Below are positions 14,057 through 18,339 of a stretch of 18,339 nt of DNA, one piece after another (within the stretch, counting starts at the first letter, position 1; every line of letters starts with the position of its first letter). The position numbers were made by a program, and so were the translations under genes. The stretch lies in assembly GCA_015062085.1 (NCBI GenBank), contig SUVI01000075.1:1-18339 (forward strand), given 5' to 3'. This stretch comes from Planctomycetaceae bacterium. Its GTDB lineage: Bacteria; Planctomycetota; Planctomycetia; Pirellulales; Thermoguttaceae. The notes beneath the pieces are model-generated. The model was not told the DNA's origin and did no database searches. It saw only the letters and a list, made by a program, of their open reading frames with translations.

Positions 14057-16309
14057 TCAAAGTCCGTTTTTTGCATTTTTTCCGGAACGCTTTCCATACG
14101 CGATCCCCATCGCTCCGAGTACGAGAAGGATCCACGCAGACGGCTCCGGAACTCCGGATCCCGGTTCAGACGGAATGGACGGCACGCCATAGACGGCGAA
14201 AAACGAGTTACCGTCCTGTCCAAGAGAAAGCATTTCGTCGGAGATCTCAAGCAGGAACTCGCCCAGTGCTGCCGTGAATTCGGAACTCGGAGCCTCTTCC
14301 AGCTCCACGAGCTTCACGAGGTCGTAGTCCGCAACATTCTCAAGAGAGAAATTCTCGGCCGACATATCCGCATCCGCAGTCCAGACGATCTCATCCGCCG
14401 TCAGGTTCGCTGTTTCTGTGTTCAGGAGGCTGAAATCCCAATTCAGGTCTCCGACGATCTCCAGCGTACCGTCGATCTGAGCGTTGACGGGGGTGAATTT
14501 CTGATTGGCCTTCACGTTCACGCCGGTTCCGGTGGACGCGCTGAACTTGACCGGCGCGTTCAGCGTCAGTGTTGAGGTACCGGAGGCCGAGTTCCTGATG
14601 TTTCCGGAAACTGCCGCGGCATTCACGGTCGGATTCGTGCCCGCGAGGTCGAGGCTGGCTCCGTCGGCGACGGCGATGGCGGAGGAATTCGCGCTCAACG
14701 CTTTGTCCACGCCGAGTTTCAGTGTGCCGGCCGTCACGTTCGTCGGACCGTTCCACGTATTTTCACCGGAAAGAGTGAGCGTCCCGGTCCCCAACTTGGT
14801 CAACCCGCCGTCATTTGCCGAGCCGTCGAGGTTCGGAGCGATGAGGACGTCGAAATCCTTCGTGTTGAACTTCGCGCCGCCTTCCTTTACGCTGTAGACG
14901 ACTTTATCCTTCTTGAGGAGGAAACCATACTGCGCGCTGGTCGTGGTCATGTCGGCGACCGCGCAGATCTCCGTGCCGTTCAGGTTGAAGGTCGTGCCCT
15001 GAGTGCTTCCTCCGGTCATTTTGACCGCGTACATATTGAGCGTTCCGCCGTCAAGATTGAACGTCGAAGTCCCTTCTCCAAGCCAGATGATGCCGCAGCC
15101 CGGGTCACCGTCCGTCGTATATTTTCCCGCGACACCGAGATCGATCGTGCCGCTTTCCAGATTTATGGTCGTTTTGGTATTCGTATTATTCGGCGAGGTG
15201 ATGATGCGGCCGTCCACGTGCAGCGTTCCGCCGTCGACCGTGAGCGTACTGTTCGCGCCGCTCCAGGACGAAAGCACGACACTTCCATTGGTCCCGCCGT
15301 TGGTATTCGTCACGTTCACGGTCCCCGCCTTAATGGTCAGCGAACTGACGGTATTGTTCGCCATCGTCCCGAGCTGGAAGGAATTGTTCCAGGAATCCGC
15401 ATGGAAAGTCGAGGTTTTGCCGGGAGCGTCAATGATGGCGTCCGCGTTGTAGACGCGGAACTTCGTCCCGTTGAGCGAGCCGGTAAGTTTGAACGTTCCG
15501 CCGGAGATAGCCGTCCAGTCGCCGGAGTAGGTACTGTCTCCAGAGAGCGTCAGCGTTCCCGCGCCCCATTTTTCCAGTTTTCCGGTTCCAGTGAGCGGCT
15601 GCGCGATGGTGACGTTGAAGCCGTTCGTATCGAATTTGGCTCCGCCGGACTTGATGACGTACGATGCATTGGCACTGTTTAGAAAGAAATTGGAATCGTT
15701 GTTCGCGACCGGCTTGATGGTCGTGCCGTTGAGATTCACGGTGTATTTTCCATCGTTGTGTCCCAACATTCCATAGTACTGAAGCGTACCGCCGTTCAGA
15801 TTGAGCGTCGCCGTGCCGTTTCCGAACCAGAGCACGCCGCACGCCGGGTCGCCGGACGTTGTGTACTTGCCGGGAACGCCGAGGGAAAGCGTTCCGCCGG
15901 AAAGATTCAGCGTCGCGTTTGCCGTGATCGATTTGTTGGGCCTTGCGTTGGCGGCGATGAGGATACGTCCGTCGACCTGCAATGTACCGCCGGAAATATT
16001 GAGCGTTCCGTCAGCTTTGGTGTTCGCTGCTTCGGAGATATTCGTTCCCAGACTCAGGCTTCCGTAGGAAGCTGAGGAAGCGTTGGAATTTTTGATGTTC
16101 ACCGTGCCTGCCGAAACAGTCATGGTCCCGGTTTCATTGCAGCCGACTTTTATGCTGCTTCCATAACCGTCCGCGTTGAGGTTCGTCGTGGTGTTCTGGT
16201 CGTACACGGCGTCCGCGGCCCAAAGAGGCAGGGACCCTGAGGAAACCAGAAGGAGTGCCAGCGCGCTGCCGGCAGCCGCGGTTTTGATTTTTTTGACTGA
16301 TCTTTTCAT
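14057..16309 (-). CDS. Autotransporter-associated beta-strand repeat protein with PEP-CTERM tag
   Basis: 750 residues. A signal peptide spans about 1-32 (basic KRSVKKIK, hydrophobic core, cut after LWAA). The middle is low-complexity Gly, Thr, Asn and Leu-rich beta-solenoid with repeated motifs of the autotransporter-associated beta-strand type (GTLNISGGTLQVDGR, GTLTLSGDSTYSG, GTLTLSGENTWNG). It contains a diverged duplication: residues about 62-276 and 322-532 share, in order, AGTVN(I/V), VDGRI, LGV(P/A)GKYTT, GDP(A/G)CG and GAKF(D/N)T. No outer-membrane barrel is present; instead the C-terminus is VPEPSAW plus a hydrophobic stretch and a basic tail (GKRSGKNAKNGL), a PEP-CTERM sorting tag with a longer tail than usual. 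It is likely a fibrous surface or matrix protein. The ATG at 16309 gives a proper signal peptide, but its Shine-Dalgarno sequence is weak. It is transcribed alone from the promoter at 16404-16431. Confidence 0.9.
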   Translation of the reverse strand: MKRSVKKIKTAAAGSALALLLVSSGSLPLWAADAVYDQNTTTNLNADGYGSSIKVGCNETGTMTVSAGTVNIKNSNASSASYGSLSLGTNISEAANTKADGTLNISGGTLQVDGRILIAANARPNKSITANATLNLSGGTLSLGVPGKYTTSGDPACGVLWFGNGTATLNLNGGTLQYYGMLGHNDGKYTVNLNGTTIKPVANNDSNFFLNSANASYVIKSGGAKFDTNGFNVTIAQPLTGTGKLEKWGAGTLTLSGDSTYSGDWTAISGGTFKLTGSLNGTKFRVYNADAIIDAPGKTSTFHADSWNNSFQLGTMANNTVSSLTIKAGTVNVTNTNGGTNGSVVLSSWSGANSTLTVDGGTLHVDGRIITSPNNTNTKTTINLESGTIDLGVAGKYTTDGDPGCGIIWLGEGTSTFNLDGGTLNMYAVKMTGGSTQGTTFNLNGTEICAVADMTTTSAQYGFLLKKDKVVYSVKEGGAKFNTKDFDVLIAPNLDGSANDGGLTKLGTGTLTLSGENTWNGPTNVTAGTLKLGVDKALSANSSAIAVADGASLDLAGTNPTVNAAAVSGNIRNSASGTSTLTLNAPVKFSASTGTGVNVKANQKFTPVNAQIDGTLEIVGDLNWDFSLLNTETANLTADEIVWTADADMSAENFSLENVADYDLVKLVELEEAPSSEFTAALGEFLLEISDEMLSLGQDGNSFFAVYGVPSIPSEPGSGVPEPSAWILLVLGAMGIAYGKRSGKNAKNGL

Positions 16310-16403
16310 GATTTTTCAGGAAAATTTAAGTTCACGGTCTTTATCGAGACAAACGTATCCCCAAACGGCAACATTCCCTCACAAAGTGAAATTCAACTTA
16401 CCT

Positions 16404-16431
16404 ATTTTACACCATAAAAATTCCCAGTCAA
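16404..16431 (-). promoter_or_regulatory. Promoter of the beta-strand-repeat gene
   Basis: On the minus strand TTGACT (16431-16426) and TAAAAT (16409-16404) are 16 bases apart. Transcription would begin near 16396, giving a leader of about 87 bases to the ATG at 16309. An AT-rich tract with the palindrome TTCTGAAAA/TTTTCAGAA lies immediately upstream (about 16438-16458) and could act as an UP element or operator. Confidence 0.65.
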
Positions 16432-16521
16432 TCAAATTTCTGAAAATTTTTTCAGAATTTTCTCTTTTTTTGAAATCTTCCGTGTTATTATCCGTCCAAT
16501 CCGCAAAAAACAAACTCAGAA

Positions 16522-16558
16522 AGCTGCCGCCCCATAAAAAAAGGTTCATCCGGCAGCT
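16522..16558. repeat. Perfect 8-bp inverted repeat in the non-coding region
   Basis: AGCTGCCG (16522-16529) and CGGCAGCT (16551-16558) flank a 21-base A-rich loop. No gene ends nearby and no T-run follows, so it is not an obvious terminator. It could be part of a small RNA or a protein-binding site. Confidence 0.4.
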
Positions 16559-16571
16559 GAATACCAATTCT

Positions 16572-16773
16572 ACCACGGAGTCCACAGAAAGTTCACAGAA
16601 AAACACGGATCTTAACGCGAAAAATACGGAAAACCGACCGCACGCGTATTTTAAAATTTTTTAAAATATTTAAAATTTTTATTTTGGTTTTTTGTATTTT
16701 TCGGGAATTTTGTGTCGGGGATCTCTCCCTTTTTTCAGTGTGTTTCTGTGGGTCCTTCTGTGCTGTCTGTGGT
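16572..16773. repeat. Imperfect ~200-bp palindrome of CACRGA-type units around an AT-only core
   Basis: The left arm (16572-16635) is a run of degenerate units such as CCACGGAG, CCACAGAAA, TTCACAGAAA and ACACGGAT, ending CGAAAAATACGGAAAACC. The right arm (16686-16773), read on the other strand, starts ACCACAGACAGCACAGAAGG, continues CCCACAGAAACACA and ends CCCGAAAAATACAAAAAACC, so both arms begin and end alike. Between them, 16647-16685 is 39 bases of A and T only. No convincing gene overlaps it. I do not recognise it as a named insertion sequence. Confidence 0.6.
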
Positions 16774-16816
16774 GAGATCGGATCTGGTTTGGTACGTACT
16801 TGCCGGAAGAGTCTAA

Positions 16817-16850
16817 AAAAAACACTCCCGCGCAAACAGGAGTGTTTTTT
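16817..16850 (-). terminator. Strong bidirectional terminator, serving the dockerin gene
   Basis: AAAAAACACTCC (16817-16828) and GGAGTGTTTTTT (16839-16850) form a perfect 12-bp stem with a 10-base loop. On the minus strand the GC part is followed by eight T (complement of 16815-16822), about 130 bases after the stop of the dockerin protein gene; on plus six T follow. It insulates that gene from the palindromic region. Confidence 0.85.
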
Positions 16851-16925
16851 CAGTTCAGATCATCTGCGCTCTCAATAGGAGCATCGACGGATCGTATTTA
16901 CCGATTTTCTAGGAACAGTCGGAGC

Positions 16926-16956
16926 CTCTGAGGTGTCCGGTAATTCCACCTCAGAG
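16926..16956 (-). repeat. Hairpin just after the dockerin gene stop
   Basis: CTCTGAGGTG (16926-16935) and CACCTCAGAG (16947-16956) form a perfect 10-bp stem with an 11-base loop, about 20 bases past the stop at 16976 on the minus strand. No T-run follows, so it may protect the mRNA end rather than terminate; the T-rich terminator lies further on. Confidence 0.5.
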
Positions 16957-16975
16957 CCAAATCGCGGCGACTGTT

Positions 16976-18339
16976 TTACGCGAAAAAATCAACGTCCGCG
17001 CCGAAGAGGAGGTCCAAAACTTTCGTTTCGGTGCTCTTCGCCTGTTCGCCCTCTTCCGCAATGAAGGTCTCTTCCTTCACTTTCCCGTTGTCGGTCAGCG
17101 TGTTAATGTCTTTCACGACCGGGATCGGATCGGCTTCGTCGACTGCCAGCGGTTTTACCGTCACTTCTTCGCGATCGTCAGCGGCGATCTCGAAAACGCG
17201 GGCTTCCGGCATTTCCTGAAGGACGGTCTTCACGCCCGACGTCGGATTCAGACCAGCTTCCGCACCAGCGACCGGGGACTTCATGAACGGACCGATTTCT
17301 TTGGCATCATCCGTGTACTTGATGACCGCATCGTACCAGACTTTACCCTGGTTATTGTCGATCATCCACTGACGGTCGTAGAGATCCACGTCGCCGTCAT
17401 GGTCGAAGTCTGCCCAGCTGTACTCTTTGCCGAGTTCATTGTCAAAGAGTTCGTTGTCGCCATTGAACCGGTCTTTGATCGCGATCTCGCCGTCGTCGTT
17501 CAAGTCGCCAGGCACTGCATAGACCGTCGTTTCGATCGCATTGCCCTTGAATTTGAAGGCTTCGGTGTTCTCCTGGGCCACCCAGTCAACGCCGTTCTTC
17601 GTGTTGACTGTCAGCTTGAAGCAGGCCAGACGTGCGGGACTTTCGATCGCCTCGCTGCTCGTGACAGTGACTTTCCAGGCACCGTCATTCTGTTCTTCGA
17701 GCGTGATCCCGTCGCAATTATCCACCAGAGTCACGGTGTACATCGGGTCGATCGTCAGAGTGAACTCAACGACGCGGCCTTCGACCAGAGCGGAAGTGTC
17801 TTCCACCCAGACTTCGACGAAAACGTTCGTCCATTCATCGACCCATTTTTCCGTGGCCGGGATCGTGTCGGTGCCCGCAGCGCTCGGATTGCGCAGAATG
17901 ACGGCCGTCATTTCGATCTGGGCAGGAACTTCAACCGTTGCGGTGTCGGTCGGAGTGCCGGTGTAGTCGGCTAAGGCGTTCGCGATGATCTCGAAATTGT
18001 ACGTCGTTTTGTATTCCAGGTCCGCTTTGGTCAGCGTCCAGGACGTTACGTCCGCACCGAGTTCCACCGTCGTCCAGCCTTCTTCGCCGGCCTTCTGGTA
18101 CTTCAGCGTGTAGCTGGCGGCACCTTCCACGGCATTCCAATTCAGGTTGATGGAATCGTTCGATCCGTCGAATTCCGCGTTCAGATCGATGGCTCCCATC
18201 GCGATCTTCTGCGTCTCGAAATCGCAGGAATCTTCGGCAGAATCCTTGATATTATCGCCGTTTCCGAGCGCCTTGACCGTCGCGGTGTACTGGCGGTTCG
18301 GGTCAACGTCAACGACTTTTTCGGTTTCGGTGAGCGTCC
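16976..18339 (-). CDS. Secreted dockerin type I protein with fibronectin-III-like and cohesin-like domains (5' end outside window)
   Basis: The frame is open to the right edge; the ATG at 18199 lies inside it and is not the true start, because the 46 upstream codons encode the tail of another FN3-like domain (RQYTATVKALGNG). About 454 residues are visible. In order: that domain end; a complete FN3-like domain (about 18199-17924: SINLNWNAVEGAASYTLKY and TTYNFEIIA); a cohesin-like beta domain (about 17911-17516: WVDEWTNVFVEVWVED, VVEFTLTI); a type I dockerin (about 17509-17375) with two calcium loops, GDLNDDGEIAIKD and ADFDHDGDVDLYD; and an acidic tail of about 130 residues ending LLFGADVDFFA. 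Dockerins bind cohesins to assemble surface complexes, and this overall build is common in large planctomycete surface proteins. No sorting tag is recognised, although the fixed-looking hydrophobic and acidic end may serve as one. A hairpin and a strong terminator follow the stop. Confidence 0.85.
   Translation of the reverse strand, partial: TLTETEKVVDVDPNRQYTATVKALGNGDNIKDSAEDSCDFETQKIAMGAIDLNAEFDGSNDSINLNWNAVEGAASYTLKYQKAGEEGWTTVELGADVTSWTLTKADLEYKTTYNFEIIANALADYTGTPTDTATVEVPAQIEMTAVILRNPSAAGTDTIPATEKWVDEWTNVFVEVWVEDTSALVEGRVVEFTLTIDPMYTVTLVDNCDGITLEEQNDGAWKVTVTSSEAIESPARLACFKLTVNTKNGVDWVAQENTEAFKFKGNAIETTVYAVPGDLNDDGEIAIKDRFNGDNELFDNELGKEYSWADFDHDGDVDLYDRQWMIDNNQGKVWYDAVIKYTDDAKEIGPFMKSPVAGAEAGLNPTSGVKTVLQEMPEARVFEIAADDREEVTVKPLAVDEADPIPVVKDINTLTDNGKVKEETFIAEEGEQAKSTETKVLDLLFGADVDFFA

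Noticed and set aside
14714..16126. Tandem DNA repeat or mobile element in the beta-strand-repeat gene
   Set aside because: The similarity is at protein level between diverged units; no exact DNA repeats or terminal inverted repeats are evident.
16572..16635. CRISPR-like repeat array
   Set aside because: The units are 8-12 bases, degenerate and without unique spacers of constant length; no cas gene is present.
16640..16690. Replication origin in the AT-only tract
   Set aside because: No DnaA boxes (TTATCCACA-like) or replication genes were seen nearby; AT-richness alone is not enough.
16593..16835. Minus-strand 80-codon open frame across the palindrome
   Set aside because: It runs through the AT-only core and both repeat arms, is Lys and Arg-rich low-complexity sequence, and has no ribosome-binding site.
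1..18339. tRNA or rRNA genes
   Set aside because: No cloverleaf-like segment with a TTCGA arm and CCA-end context, and no rRNA signature, was recognised on either strand; short RNAs could still be missed by eye.

Overview
The window most likely comes from a gut- or anaerobe-associated member of the Planctomycetota, with a related PVC lineage (Verrucomicrobiota or Lentisphaerota) as the main alternative. Three things point there. There are two PEP-CTERM proteins, one of them built of autotransporter-associated beta-strand repeats. There is a large secreted protein with fibronectin-III-like, cohesin-like and type I dockerin segments. There is a Tat-exported Gfo/Idh/MocA oxidoreductase beside a secreted right-handed beta-helix protein. 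This assignment is inferred from gene families; no rRNA or tRNA gene is present. Most genes are GC-rich (roughly 55-60% in the stretches I counted), which makes two AT-richer patches (about 40%) stand out.

Layout. 1-578: C-terminal end of a PEP-CTERM surface protein. 689-1492 (minus): AT-rich gene for an RlaP-like (DNA polymerase beta superfamily) nucleotidyltransferase whose catalytic signature is damaged. 1733-3040: guaA, GMP synthase, with its own consensus promoter; the glutaminase half has lost its catalytic cysteine and about 90 residues. 3160-5943: a single-chain MmeI-like type IIL restriction-modification enzyme with an AT-rich target-recognition segment. 6079-8891: three glycosyltransferases, one on plus and two on minus, converging at 7104/7111. 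9125-13948 (plus): secreted beta-helix protein (GH141-like), iron-type alcohol dehydrogenase and Tat-exported Gfo/Idh/MocA oxidoreductase, closed by a terminator near 14010. 14057-16309 (minus): beta-strand-repeat PEP-CTERM protein with an internal duplication. 16310-16975: an unusual non-coding region with an imperfect ~200-bp palindrome and a strong terminator. 16976-18339 (minus): dockerin protein running off the window.

How the genes fit together. The surface theme (two PEP-CTERM proteins, a dockerin/FN3 protein, glycosyltransferases) fits a cell that builds and decorates an elaborate envelope and sorts proteins to it through an exosortase encoded elsewhere. The 9.1-13.9 kb block looks like a carbohydrate-use locus: an exported polysaccharide-active enzyme followed by two oxidoreductases. 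The restriction enzyme is a stand-alone defence gene. Three genes or units (guaA, the minus-strand glycosyltransferase pair and the beta-strand-repeat gene) share near-identical sigma-70-type promoters of the form TTGAC(A/T)-16/17-TAAAAT.

The most notable observation is the guaA gene: a bacterial GMP synthase with an intact ATP-pyrophosphatase and dimerisation part, but with only a stub of the amidotransferase domain. It should depend on free ammonia or on a separate partner.
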